Source: Pseudomonas fortuita (GTDB lineage Bacteria > Pseudomonadota > Gammaproteobacteria > Pseudomonadales > Pseudomonadaceae). Taken from it: a stretch of DNA of 64,000 bases. A model generated the notes under the pieces. The model was not told the origin of the DNA. It made no database searches and saw only the letters and a program-made list of their open reading frames with translations. Location: assembly GCF_026898135.2 (NCBI RefSeq), contig NZ_CP114035.2:2955501-3019500 (forward strand), in the 5' to 3' direction. The position numbers were made by a program, and so were the translations under genes. Shown here piece after piece: positions 55,960 to 64,000 of this stretch (its first letter is position 1; every line of letters begins with the position of its first letter).

Positions 55960-58637
55960 CACAATACCTCGCTGAATGCGGTGTGCAGGGTCTTTAGTTC
56001 TTCCTGTTCTTCAAACGGTTTTAAGTTCTTTGCAAGGCGGAAACTGCTGCGTTTGCACCACTTTTCCAAAGCGTCGTCTTCAAATATGTAAATTATCACT
56101 GTCAGGACCAGGCCGATCCAGAAAGCGCCAAGAATGAGGCGGGCAAGTAATAGCCGAGCGGCTTGCGTTCCGAGCTTTTTTGCAAGCTCTCTCAAGGACG
56201 TGGATACCATCCTAGCCAGCTTGGTTTTGGCATTATGAGAAAGGTATTCGAAGAGAGGCTTTGCAATCGCGACTGCTGTTCCTAACTCTGCTAGCGAAAG
56301 GGTTATTGTCGCCATTCCTCTTACAAAATACGTAGCAGCCAAGAGTCTAGAGTTTTTTTGAGCCTGCTTGGTAGCGCCACTCTGGCTGCTTTTGAAGTGC
56401 TCAACCGAATCTGTGAAATCCCACCACGCCAGTAGTGAACCTCCGATACCAGCCAATCCCGCCCCCCATAGCTTCAACCTTCCCAATGTTGCGGCCGCCC
56501 CTTTCCCAGTCACACTGTTAGCGCCGTATCGGGTGACCACTTGGTCTACATAGCTGGCCCCAATTTCAAAACCCGCAGCAGCCGTGGTCATCGCGGCCGC
56601 CAAGAGTTCGGTCTTCACCCGCGCATCACTGTCAGGCAGCTCGCGGGCTTTGAAGGCCATCAGCATGCCTTCGATGAGGCATATCAGGCCCGCAGCACGA
56701 ACTTTATAGAAATCACTTTGCTTGTTATCAGCCTGCATTAGCCCTTCGGCCCAGGCTTGATCCAAGTACCGTGCAATCTGGCCACCGGTGCGTTGCGGAT
56801 TGATTGGCTGCCCACTTCGTGCAGCTTCACTCACGCGTATTTCGACAGCCGTTTCATGTACCGAAGCAAACAACGCCAGGCGCAGGCCATGGTGCATCGC
56901 TCGGTCTGGGCTGCTCGGTGCCCCGGTTCTCAGTACCTGTCGCCCCAGCGCGACGTACCATCCATACAGGCCGATGCTGACGCTGCTGTTCCGCTTCTGC
57001 AGTTCTTCATACAGCGTGTTGATGCGTGCAAAGGCATTCGCTGCGGCATGGGCGCGTTTGGCAAGGCCTTCGGCCAGCGTGAAGTTGGATTCTGCGGGTG
57101 GTTCGGCCTTGGCTGTTTCCAGCAGCGCCGCAAGCACCTCTCGGAGGTCGTCCTGGTTATAGCTGATGCCGCGTATCGCCAGGTTGCCCCGGTCGGCCAC
57201 GTCGCTGCGCCACCAGTGGTCCAGCACCTTGGTGCCCCATTCACTCAACTCCATGCCGATCACGCACTGGCCGGTCTGCTCGGCAAAGGCCAGGCCGTTG
57301 ATCAGGTCGGCGTTATCGTAACGGTCCAGCGCTTGCAGCAAACGTTCGCTGACTACCCAGCGGGCATGGTCCTTGGCGCGGTCTTCTGCCGCTTGCTGGG
57401 CTTGTTGCATGGCCTGCTCAAAGGCTTCGAGCTGATCGTGCATGGCCTGACGGTCGACCAGGTGGCCGTATTTCTGGTCGAACTTCTTGCTGAACTCGCC
57501 AGCCTCCTGACGGGCCTGGACCTTGGCACGGACGTCGCGCTCGAACTGCGCCAGGTGAGGCTTCATGCGTTCATCATGGGCATCGGCCTGCTGCCTGGCC
57601 CGTTCGGAAAACGCGTAGATCTCCGCGTGCACGTAGGGTTGGTTGCGTATGTTTTCAGCCATGACTTCGCGCTTGACGATCTGCTCGGCCATCATCTGCG
57701 GGTAGAGCTTTTCGATCTCCAGGAACGACTGCGCGACCAGCAGCTTGCGCTCGTTGTCCACGCCGGGTTCCACGGTGCGTTCCAGCCACTTGGTCTTCAC
57801 ATCCTCGACAGCGGCGTTGCGCCAGGCGTTGAGCTCCTGGGTAATGCCGAGGGCGTCTTCGATGACGATGGCGGCGCCCCGGGGTTTGCTCTGGTTCATT
57901 AGCGGCGCCAGCGCTTGCCGTGAGGCGTGCGGCGAGACGATCTGGTCATTGTTGAACGGCTGCAGGTCCAGCAGCGCCTGCAGGTCTGTATCGTGCTGTG
58001 CCTTGAAGTCAGCCACCCAATTCAGCTGGTCATGCTTGAGCACGTGGGGCTGGGGTGGGGCGTCGGAGGGCTGGATGAAACGGGCGATATCGATCGCAGG
58101 CAGGCTGCTGCGGTATTCGTCGTCAAGCAGGCGGTAATTGTCGAGCATGCGCGGGGTCAGCGGGGAGGGGCTGAACAATGGGCGCAGCTCCTGGATGTCG
58201 TCGAGGTCGTACAGGGTGATGGTCCAGCCGAAGCTGCGGATGATGTCATCCAGATTGCCAGTGAGGGGGGCGGGCTCCCACGGTGAGTCGGCGCTGATGT
58301 ACAGCAGTGAGCCATTTGGCGCGACGCGGTACTGGCTGTGCCACTCGTAGACAGGGGCGCTGTGGCGTTTGATCAGCAGGTAGAGAAAGCCCTCGCGCAG
58401 GGGGCGGATGGCGTAGCTGGAGTGGGTCAACTCGCCGACGTCCTGAAAGGGGCTGAGATAGCCCGGTAGTTTCGGCAGGCGGGCACGTTGTGCCGGGTTG
58501 CCGCCGATGGCGGCGTAGCGCAGGGGTAACAGTTCGAAGCGGCGGGTGCAGTTGGCGACCGGGCTGTTGCGCAGGGCGGGGCGGTAGCCGGTGGTGATAC
58601 GCCTGCACAGCTCGAGGGTTTCGCTCAGAGAGTCCAT
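55959..58637 (-). CDS. T6SS effector, VasX/BTH_I2691-like, probable pore former
   Basis: An 892-residue protein. The N-terminal region (RRFELLPLRYAAIGG, LPGYLSPFQDVGELTHSSYAIRPLREGFLYLL) matches the VasX N-terminal domain common to BTH_I2691-type effectors. A long helical middle (about 250-450) is coiled-coil-like. The last 250 residues hold several hydrophobic segments (GAAATLGRLKLWGAGLAGIGG, LLLARLILGAFWIGLVLTVIIYIF), as expected for membrane insertion. Upstream are a DUF4123 adaptor and VgrG, downstream the likely immunity gene. ATG at 58637 has GAGG; ATG at 58670 lies in the upstream gene. The 3' third is visibly more A+T-rich than the rest. Confidence 0.85.
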   Translation of the reverse strand: MDSLSETLELCRRITTGYRPALRNSPVANCTRRFELLPLRYAAIGGNPAQRARLPKLPGYLSPFQDVGELTHSSYAIRPLREGFLYLLIKRHSAPVYEWHSQYRVAPNGSLLYISADSPWEPAPLTGNLDDIIRSFGWTITLYDLDDIQELRPLFSPSPLTPRMLDNYRLLDDEYRSSLPAIDIARFIQPSDAPPQPHVLKHDQLNWVADFKAQHDTDLQALLDLQPFNNDQIVSPHASRQALAPLMNQSKPRGAAIVIEDALGITQELNAWRNAAVEDVKTKWLERTVEPGVDNERKLLVAQSFLEIEKLYPQMMAEQIVKREVMAENIRNQPYVHAEIYAFSERARQQADAHDERMKPHLAQFERDVRAKVQARQEAGEFSKKFDQKYGHLVDRQAMHDQLEAFEQAMQQAQQAAEDRAKDHARWVVSERLLQALDRYDNADLINGLAFAEQTGQCVIGMELSEWGTKVLDHWWRSDVADRGNLAIRGISYNQDDLREVLAALLETAKAEPPAESNFTLAEGLAKRAHAAANAFARINTLYEELQKRNSSVSIGLYGWYVALGRQVLRTGAPSSPDRAMHHGLRLALFASVHETAVEIRVSEAARSGQPINPQRTGGQIARYLDQAWAEGLMQADNKQSDFYKVRAAGLICLIEGMLMAFKARELPDSDARVKTELLAAAMTTAAAGFEIGASYVDQVVTRYGANSVTGKGAAATLGRLKLWGAGLAGIGGSLLAWWDFTDSVEHFKSSQSGATKQAQKNSRLLAATYFVRGMATITLSLAELGTAVAIAKPLFEYLSHNAKTKLARMVSTSLRELAKKLGTQAARLLLARLILGAFWIGLVLTVIIYIFEDDALEKWCKRSSFRLAKNLKPFEEQEELKTLHTAFSEVL

Positions 58638-58648
58638 GGTTATTTGCC

Positions 58649-59527
58649 TCAGTCCTTGGTGCGCAGGCATCGCTGCACATTGTCCATCAGGGATGTCTGT
58701 TGCTCGCGGGTGGCGGCAATCGCCTCCTGCCAGGCCGGTGAGTTACTGAGTTGTTCCCCACCGCGAGCCAACATGAGCACATAGCTGATCAGATCGTCCT
58801 CACGGTCCAGGCCTTGCTCGCGTGCCTGATCCAGGTAGTGCTGGATCAAGCCAACCCGCGTGCCGTGGCAAGCGGCAGCCAGGGCAGTGCAGGACGGCTC
58901 GCCTTTGAGCAACTCGGCAAGCTGATAGCTCAGTGGGTCACCTGCCAATTCGGCCCAACACGCTTCGTTCAGCGTGATGGGCGGGAAGTGCGTGGATTGG
59001 GGCTGATCACCACCGGATATCTGCAGCCACACCCGCTTGTTCGGGTGCGCGACGGGCGACCACCAGTGGTGGATGGGCGCCAGCCATTCGCTTACACCGG
59101 GCAGTTCACGGTGCGTATCCAGCACTTGCAAGGCTGCAGCGGTGTGAAAGCGCAGGAGGTACGAATGGCCGTCAGCACCCGTGACGATGTTGGCGCGGCT
59201 TAAATGCCGCGCAAGCCGGTCGGGGGGTAGGGCGCTGACTATCCAGCCGCATACTGCGCCCGCTGCACCCTGCTCGAGTTGCCATTGAAAATCATACTGG
59301 GCCGAGACATCCGAGCCCGGGCGCGAACCAAACAACCAGGGGCCTGCTGTGCGCAGGTTGGTGAACTGGGCTTGCTGCAGCAGTGGCCAGCAGCGGTCGG
59401 CGTAGTACCCGGTCAGTCTTTCCTGCACCTCGGGAGCCAGATTGGCCATTTCCACGATGGCGCTCAGGCGGTAACGGTCGGATACTCGCAGCACCTCGAC
59501 CATCGCTCTGACAAATGGGCTGGGCAT
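58649..59527 (-). CDS. DUF4123 T6SS effector adaptor (Tap/TEC)
   Basis: A 292-residue soluble protein with the DUF4123 arrangement (CWPLLQQAQFTNLRTAGPWLFG, then a Trp/His-rich centre WLAPIHHWWSPV). DUF4123 proteins load cognate effectors onto VgrG tips. The ATG overlaps the vgrG stop (TGATG), and the effector gene begins 11 bases after its own stop, so adaptor, spike and effector are made together. Confidence 0.87.
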   Translation of the reverse strand: MPSPFVRAMVEVLRVSDRYRLSAIVEMANLAPEVQERLTGYYADRCWPLLQQAQFTNLRTAGPWLFGSRPGSDVSAQYDFQWQLEQGAAGAVCGWIVSALPPDRLARHLSRANIVTGADGHSYLLRFHTAAALQVLDTHRELPGVSEWLAPIHHWWSPVAHPNKRVWLQISGGDQPQSTHFPPITLNEACWAELAGDPLSYQLAELLKGEPSCTALAAACHGTRVGLIQHYLDQAREQGLDREDDLISYVLMLARGGEQLSNSPAWQEAIAATREQQTSLMDNVQRCLRTKD

Positions 59528-61713
59528 CAGCTTGCTCCTTCCATGCGAATCATGTTGTGGCCGTCGGCGATCGCTTTCAGCAGGCAGCTGAGGCAAATAG
59601 GTTCGCCGGGCTCAGGTACACCAGAAGTTGAAGTGATGCGATTGCTACCCGTAGCTTGCTGGTTGACCGGCCCTTTGAAGGACAGCGCAAGGCCGTCCAG
59701 CGTGATACCGGCGCCATCGATTCGAAGCAGGCCCGCCGGGCTCCTGATCGTCAGGCTTTCGCTGACCTGAATGTCATAGACCTTGGTGGTGTGCCGGATA
59801 GCTTCACCCGTTTTCAGGTTGTGGTGACCGGCCACGACCTGTTCCAGATGGCCGCCGATTTCTACCGTGTGGTTGGCCTTGGTGATGTCCTGGCGGTGGT
59901 TGCCTACCTGTTCGATTCGATCCTTGCCTGTGGTGATCGTGTGGGTGCGACCAATGCTCAGGCTGTCGTCGTTGGCGATTTCATGTACCCGGTTCTGGCC
60001 AATGCCGACGGACTCGTCACGGGCTACTTCTTCGCGACGGTCCTGCCCAATAGAGATTGTCTCGTCCCGTTCCACGCGTTCCGTGCGGTCGTTGCCCACC
60101 CGCGTGGTTTCGTCGTGCTTGACGATGTTGTTCTGGTCTCGCTGGGCATGGATGAACACTTCCTCCTTGCCCAGTTCATCCTCGAAACGCAGTTCGTTAA
60201 AACCATCGCCCTTATGGGTCTGGCTCTTGATGGTCATCCGCGTCTTGTGCTTGGGCAGGTCATACGGCGGCAGCTGATTGCCACAGTAGGTGCGCCCGGT
60301 GATCATCGGCTGGTCCGGGTCGGCGTCGACGTACTGGATGATCACGTCCTGGCCAATGCGCGGAATGGCCATCGAACCCCAGCTGCCGCCGGCCCAGCCT
60401 TGCGACACGCGTACCCAGCAGGAACTGAACTCGTTGTCCTGGCTTTCCCGGTCCCAGGGGAAGCTGACCTTCACCCGGCCCCATGGGTCGCAGTAGATCT
60501 CCTCGCCCCTGGGCCCCACCACCGTTGCCATCTGCGGGCCGTCGATGCGCGGCTTGGGCAACGGCGCCGGGCGCCATTCGGTTCTGCCGGGCACCAGCAC
60601 AGCCTTCTGGCAGTAGCGGGTACCTTGCCGGGCACCTGCAGCTTCCTCCTGAAGGCTGGTGAACTGGGTGCCTTCGTGGTGCACGCGGCTTACCCGCCAA
60701 TGCCTGTTCAGGTCTTCGCGCGGGTGCCCGATCAGGGTGAAGCTCAGCCCCGGTTGCAGGCGCACATCGTCGCCTTCGACCTCGGCCAGGTGGGCGTCAT
60801 GGCGCCAGGCTGTGATGCGGGTGGCGGTGAAGGGGGCGCCGACGGCCTCGCGCTTGTAGCGACCGGGGTAGTCGAAGCGCTCGTACGTGGTGGACTGGTG
60901 CCTGAGGTCGCTGCCCTCGGCACGCTGCTCCTGGCGGTAGGCCGGGTGGGTGAAGGTGTAGTCGCGCTGCACCTGGCGCGCGGTACGTACCTGCTCGCTG
61001 TAACGCAGGCGGCGCAGGCACGGCCTGGCCTGATCGCCGCCGCTGTTGGCGTGGTACAGCACCTGGTTGGGGTCGGTGTCGTCCGGCTCGAAAAAGCCTT
61101 CGTCCTCGTCATCGTCATCGGGCTTGATGGCGCCCTGGCTGAGCTGCCCCAGCCCCAGCAGCCGGTCGGTGATGAGCAGCTTGTGCAGTTTTGGCGTGTG
61201 CTCGAAGCGGTAGATGAAACCCTCTTCGGCGGCCAGGCGGGCGATGAAGTCGAGGTCGGTTTCACCGGCCTGCACGCAGAACTCGCGCACCTCGTGCTTG
61301 TCGATGCTTCTCAGCTCGTAGCCGGTGATACCCTGGCGCTTGAGCATGATCTCGAGAATCTGCGGCACGGTTTTCTGCTGGAAGATGCGCCAGTTCGAGC
61401 GCAGCCCGGCGCGGGCCAGCACGGGTTCGACCAGGGCGCGATAACGGGTGCGATGGAAGCCCGTTTCACCCTGGCTGAAGGTGCTGACCAGGCCGTGCAC
61501 GTAGCGCAGCGGGCGCTCGCCGTGCCAGATCGTGAACAGCACCGGCTTGTCGAGCAACTGACCGAAGTCGACATCGTCTTCAAAACTGACCAGTTCCAGC
61601 TTCAGCTGGAACGGCGTGCTGATGGCTTCGTCCAGCTCGAACGACACCACTTCGAATTCACTCCGGCCCACCAGCGGCTGGAAGGTAAAGCGCAAATCGG
61701 ATTGGCTAGGCAT
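59527..61713 (-). CDS. vgrG: T6SS spike protein VgrG (TssI)
   Basis: A 728-residue VgrG. The Gp27-like part (about 10-350; GLVSTFSQGETGFHRTRYRALVEP, RQGITGYEL) is followed by the OB-fold Gp5 part (about 385-480; YCDPWGRVKVSFPWDRES, SCWVRVSQGWAGGSWG), then a needle of repeated strands (TERVERDETISIGQDRREEV and similar). The C-terminal tail contains EPGEPICLSCLLKAIADG, with a Cys pair. No extended effector domain is fused. The stop overlaps the adaptor start. It would carry the adaptor-bound effector through a T6SS machine encoded elsewhere in the genome. Confidence 0.95.
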   Translation of the reverse strand: MPSQSDLRFTFQPLVGRSEFEVVSFELDEAISTPFQLKLELVSFEDDVDFGQLLDKPVLFTIWHGERPLRYVHGLVSTFSQGETGFHRTRYRALVEPVLARAGLRSNWRIFQQKTVPQILEIMLKRQGITGYELRSIDKHEVREFCVQAGETDLDFIARLAAEEGFIYRFEHTPKLHKLLITDRLLGLGQLSQGAIKPDDDDEDEGFFEPDDTDPNQVLYHANSGGDQARPCLRRLRYSEQVRTARQVQRDYTFTHPAYRQEQRAEGSDLRHQSTTYERFDYPGRYKREAVGAPFTATRITAWRHDAHLAEVEGDDVRLQPGLSFTLIGHPREDLNRHWRVSRVHHEGTQFTSLQEEAAGARQGTRYCQKAVLVPGRTEWRPAPLPKPRIDGPQMATVVGPRGEEIYCDPWGRVKVSFPWDRESQDNEFSSCWVRVSQGWAGGSWGSMAIPRIGQDVIIQYVDADPDQPMITGRTYCGNQLPPYDLPKHKTRMTIKSQTHKGDGFNELRFEDELGKEEVFIHAQRDQNNIVKHDETTRVGNDRTERVERDETISIGQDRREEVARDESVGIGQNRVHEIANDDSLSIGRTHTITTGKDRIEQVGNHRQDITKANHTVEIGGHLEQVVAGHHNLKTGEAIRHTTKVYDIQVSESLTIRSPAGLLRIDGAGITLDGLALSFKGPVNQQATGSNRITSTSGVPEPGEPICLSCLLKAIADGHNMIRMEGAS

Positions 61714-61726
61714 GTGGCGTCCCCTG

Positions 61727-62575
61727 CTACTGCTGCAGAATCGCGTCGAGCGATTCCAGGACTTCGGCGGTGAGCAGGTCGAGGCGGTAGCTGTAGTAGC
61801 TGTAAGCGCAGACCATGGCGACGGCCGAGATCACCAGCGGGCTCCACCAGGGCCACTCCCAGCGTCGCGGGCGGTGGGGGCAATGAACGACGTTGGTGTA
61901 GGGGTCGCACACCTCTTGCGGCATGGGGCCACGCAGTTCGCGGATGACCGTGTGCATGCGCGAGATCAAGGCGTTGATGATGTCTTCGCACTTGGGGTCG
62001 AGGGCGTGCTTGCCCCGCAGGCCCAGGCAGAAGCAGTAGTACAGGAACTCCAGTACATCCTGGAATTCCTTGGGCGCCTGCATGACCCGTTCGAGCAGCA
62101 CGAAGATCTTTTCGCCGCCCTGGGTTTCGTCGTGGAAGATGCTGAGCAGCGGCTCGTGGCTCCAGCACGAATTGTTGCCCCAGGGGCGGCTCATCACGGC
62201 CTCGTCCAGATACAGGCACAGGGCATAGGAATAGACTTCCTGGTGCACGATGGGGTAGCCGTGCTGCTGGATTTCTTCGCGGATGTTGCTGACCTGGTTT
62301 TGCACGGTCTTGTGCACATAGGCGATGTTGGGCAGGTCATCCAGCGTACGCAGGCGAATGACCAGACCGAACAGCGGGCTCGCCGCGTCGAGCATCAGGT
62401 TTTCGAAGCCGCCACGCAGCTGGAACTCCGGGTCGGCGGGGTAGCCGGGGAGCGCCATTGCGACTTGAGGATCAGCGCCGGGACGGGGCTCTTGGCTTTG
62501 CTCCATATCCTCAAGCAGGACTGGCTTTTTCTTGAGCGGCACCGGGTTTTCAGTGCAATCGGACCGTCTGGACAT
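61727..62575 (-). CDS. tssL: T6SS baseplate/membrane protein TssL (DotU/IcmH family), orphan
   Basis: A 282-residue DotU-family protein: polar N-terminus, cytoplasmic helical domain (SNIREEIQQHGYPIVHQEVYSYALCLYLDEAV, FVLLERVMQAPKEFQDVLEFLYYCFCLGL), and one C-terminal membrane helix (SPLVISAVAMVCAYSYYSY). No peptidoglycan-binding OmpA domain is fused. It is the first gene of the T6SS island, 13 bases before vgrG. TssK, TssM and the sheath genes are absent, so this is a separate copy from the main cluster. The 241 bases upstream (62576-62816) are A/T-rich and must hold the island promoter; I see no other feature there. Confidence 0.9.
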   Translation of the reverse strand: MSRRSDCTENPVPLKKKPVLLEDMEQSQEPRPGADPQVAMALPGYPADPEFQLRGGFENLMLDAASPLFGLVIRLRTLDDLPNIAYVHKTVQNQVSNIREEIQQHGYPIVHQEVYSYALCLYLDEAVMSRPWGNNSCWSHEPLLSIFHDETQGGEKIFVLLERVMQAPKEFQDVLEFLYYCFCLGLRGKHALDPKCEDIINALISRMHTVIRELRGPMPQEVCDPYTNVVHCPHRPRRWEWPWWSPLVISAVAMVCAYSYYSYRLDLLTAEVLESLDAILQQ

Positions 62576-62816
62576 CCTTAATCCTCGTCAATTAGCAGGT
62601 CAATTCACGCAATGCCTGCGAACTTCCCTGTGACCGGGCGCAAGCAATTCGCGAAAGCCTGAAGACTAACGAGGAATCAATTTCTATGGGAGATTGAAAC
62701 TTCCTAAATAGCTGTAGGAAGCTTCGCTTCAAGTTGTTTTGAAATTATTATCAGCAGAGAATGGGTCGACAAGTTTGTATAAGTTACTGTTAATTTTGGG
62801 GGCTTGTAAGCCTCTG

Positions 62817-63638
62817 CTAAGCGGGCTGCGGCGCAGCAGTGACACGTGTGGCAGGGCTGTTTTCAGGCGTCTGCAACGCGACGCGCCCGTAGAAGAACAA
62901 TGCCGTTGCCCAAGTTGTAAGCCAGACAAAGATCCCGGCCCAGAACGTATGAGACATATAGTGCCAGCCCTGCAGCACGCGGGTAGTTCCGTACACGAAC
63001 CCGATCAGCAGAATTGCCACCAGCAACTTGCGCGCATGCGCCCAGCGGTGGCGCAGGGCCACGAAATATAGCGCCAACAAAGTAAACCCGCTGGAGGCAT
63101 GGCCCCCCGGCCAGCAGCGGCCATCACCGGCCTTGCTCCATAACGAGAAGTTTTCGAACCACTCGACCCGGGCCTGCGGGCCGCCATACAGGGTGGTTTC
63201 CACAGGGCAATACACGCTGGTATGGCTTTTAAGGTAATGAATCACGGTGGTGCTCAGTGCGAATGCCACCACCACGAATAGCAGGTCGCGGCGATGTTGG
63301 GTGGTAAAGCGCAGCACCGGTGCGATACGGGCCTTTTCCAGCATCCGGGTCAGGCCCAGTTGAGGTCGGTTGGCCAGACGCGGCCAGATGAACGACAGCA
63401 CGCTGCCGATGACGGCGAGCTCACCGGTCCAGTCCGGCAGGATGCGCGGCCATTTGTGGGTGGCTTTCTCGAACCACTGGTTGTGCAGCAGCGGGAACTG
63501 GCCGGTGGTCGGGTCGAGCAGCAGGTTGCTGATCCAGCGATCGAGCTCTGTGAGGTCGAATGCAATGAACACGATGGCAGCCAGCAACAGCGGCAGCAGC
63601 AGGTTATTGCGGTAAAAAGTGGTGCGAGAGGGTGGCAT
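62817..63638 (-). CDS. PAP2-family membrane phosphatase
   Basis: A 273-residue inner-membrane protein with about six helices. The three PAP2 phosphatase motifs are visible in adapted form: KSHTSVYCPVE, then CWPGGHASSG (with the catalytic His), then TRVLQGWHYMSHTFWAG. Members remove phosphate from undecaprenyl-pyrophosphate, phosphatidate or lipid A. The start is two bases after the stop of the histidine-phosphatase gene, and its ribosome binding site (AAGGAG) lies within that gene, so the two are co-translated. Confidence 0.9.
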   Translation of the reverse strand: MPPSRTTFYRNNLLLPLLLAAIVFIAFDLTELDRWISNLLLDPTTGQFPLLHNQWFEKATHKWPRILPDWTGELAVIGSVLSFIWPRLANRPQLGLTRMLEKARIAPVLRFTTQHRRDLLFVVVAFALSTTVIHYLKSHTSVYCPVETTLYGGPQARVEWFENFSLWSKAGDGRCWPGGHASSGFTLLALYFVALRHRWAHARKLLVAILLIGFVYGTTRVLQGWHYMSHTFWAGIFVWLTTWATALFFYGRVALQTPENSPATRVTAAPQPA

Positions 63639-63640
63639 GT

Positions 63641-64000
63641 TCAGAGCTCCTTGGCATCAACGAGTTTGCGCCATTCACTGGCTGCTATCTGGCCCAGCAG
63701 TTTCGCCTTGCCATCGTTGCCCTGGGTGATGAACAGGGCACTGGCATAGCTGTTCGAGGTCGTGCTGGCAGGTACTTCGAGCGCCTGCTCCAGCCGTTCC
63801 ATGCAGCCGCTGTGGCTGACCAGCACGAGGTTGTGGCCGTTTCGCTTGAGGGCAAGGGCGTTTTCGGCGAAGTGGCCGTCACATTGATTAAGCCAGCCTT
63901 TCGTGGCAATGGTCTTACCAAACATGGCCTGTGCGGTCTGCCGGGTCCGCACCTCCGGGCTGGCCCACACATCGGCTGCGCCCAGACCAAGATGCTGCAG
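63641..64000 (-). CDS. histidine phosphatase family protein (partial, N-terminus beyond the window)
   Basis: The last 119 codons of a gene that starts outside the window. WASPEVRTRQTAQAMF and NLVLVSHSGCMERLEQ match the phosphoglycerate-mutase-like histidine phosphatases: Arg in SPEVRTRQTA and the second catalytic His in VSHSG. The N-terminal RHG motif is off the edge. It is coupled to the PAP2 phosphatase. Short relatives include SixA-like and Ais-like lipid-linked phosphatases, which may suit a membrane-lipid or envelope role. Confidence 0.8.
   Translation of the reverse strand: MQHLGLGAADVWASPEVRTRQTAQAMFGKTIATKGWLNQCDGHFAENALALKRNGHNLVLVSHSGCMERLEQALEVPASTTSNSYASALFITQGNDGKAKLLGQIAASEWRKLVDAKEL

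Noticed and set aside
59656..61773. 705-codon open frame antisense to VgrG
   Set aside because: It is a shadow of the vgrG reading frame; the product matches nothing recognisable and has no ribosome binding site.

Overview
The window looks like chromosomal DNA of a fluorescent Pseudomonas close to P. putida. The signs are high G+C coding bias, several copies of the P. putida-type REP unit (core around GCCGGCAAGCCAGCTCCCAC or CGGGTGAACCCGCTCCCACAG), a gluconate gnu locus, a CbtBA-CobE-CobM cobalamin block, OprD-type porin remains, and type VI secretion (T6SS) auxiliary genes. No rRNA, tRNA, CRISPR array, integrase or insertion sequence was seen. The species call is an inference from gene content.

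Layout. 1-3000: tail of an unknown gene, then a membrane histidine kinase and its sigma-54 response regulator. 3096-6711: small exported protein, then gluconate permease, gluconokinase and the LacI-type repressor GnuR, with three matching operator palindromes. 6839-12030: a cytoplasmic double-PAS chemoreceptor overlapping tail-to-tail with an EvgS/BvgS-like hybrid kinase and its LuxR-type partner. 12250-14920: a DUF1272 protein and a cobM-cobE-cbtA-cbtB operon behind a cobalamin riboswitch.

15130-36830 is a large accessory block that reads as organosulfur scavenging. It holds two TonB-dependent receptors, three flavin-dependent (LLM) monooxygenases, an acyl-CoA-dehydrogenase-fold enzyme of the SfnB/DszC kind, a peptide-type ABC importer, class II aldolase, 2-hydroxyacid dehydrogenase, aldo/keto reductase, an orphan SsuA-like binding protein, and LysR and LacI regulators. 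Two of its operons carry the same 31-bp element upstream (27 of 31 identical). The third part is flanked by LacI-type palindromes.

36953-42370 carries ordinary housekeeping and accessory genes (GNAT, LysE, hydrolase, pirin, DUF1652, Yip1, AlkB). 42551-48148 is a four-gene operon of two paralogous exported proteins of unknown function, then CsgB-like and very long CsgA-like curlins, ending in a clear terminator; I consider it the most novel item. 48416-54811 is a LysR gene and an HMG-CoA-lyase/CoA-transferase/carbonic-anhydrase-like/MFS operon ending in an OprD porin broken by two frameshifts. 54817-62575 is a T6SS auxiliary island (orphan TssL, VgrG, DUF4123 adaptor, VasX-like effector, likely immunity protein). 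The window ends with a PAP2 phosphatase and a partial histidine phosphatase.
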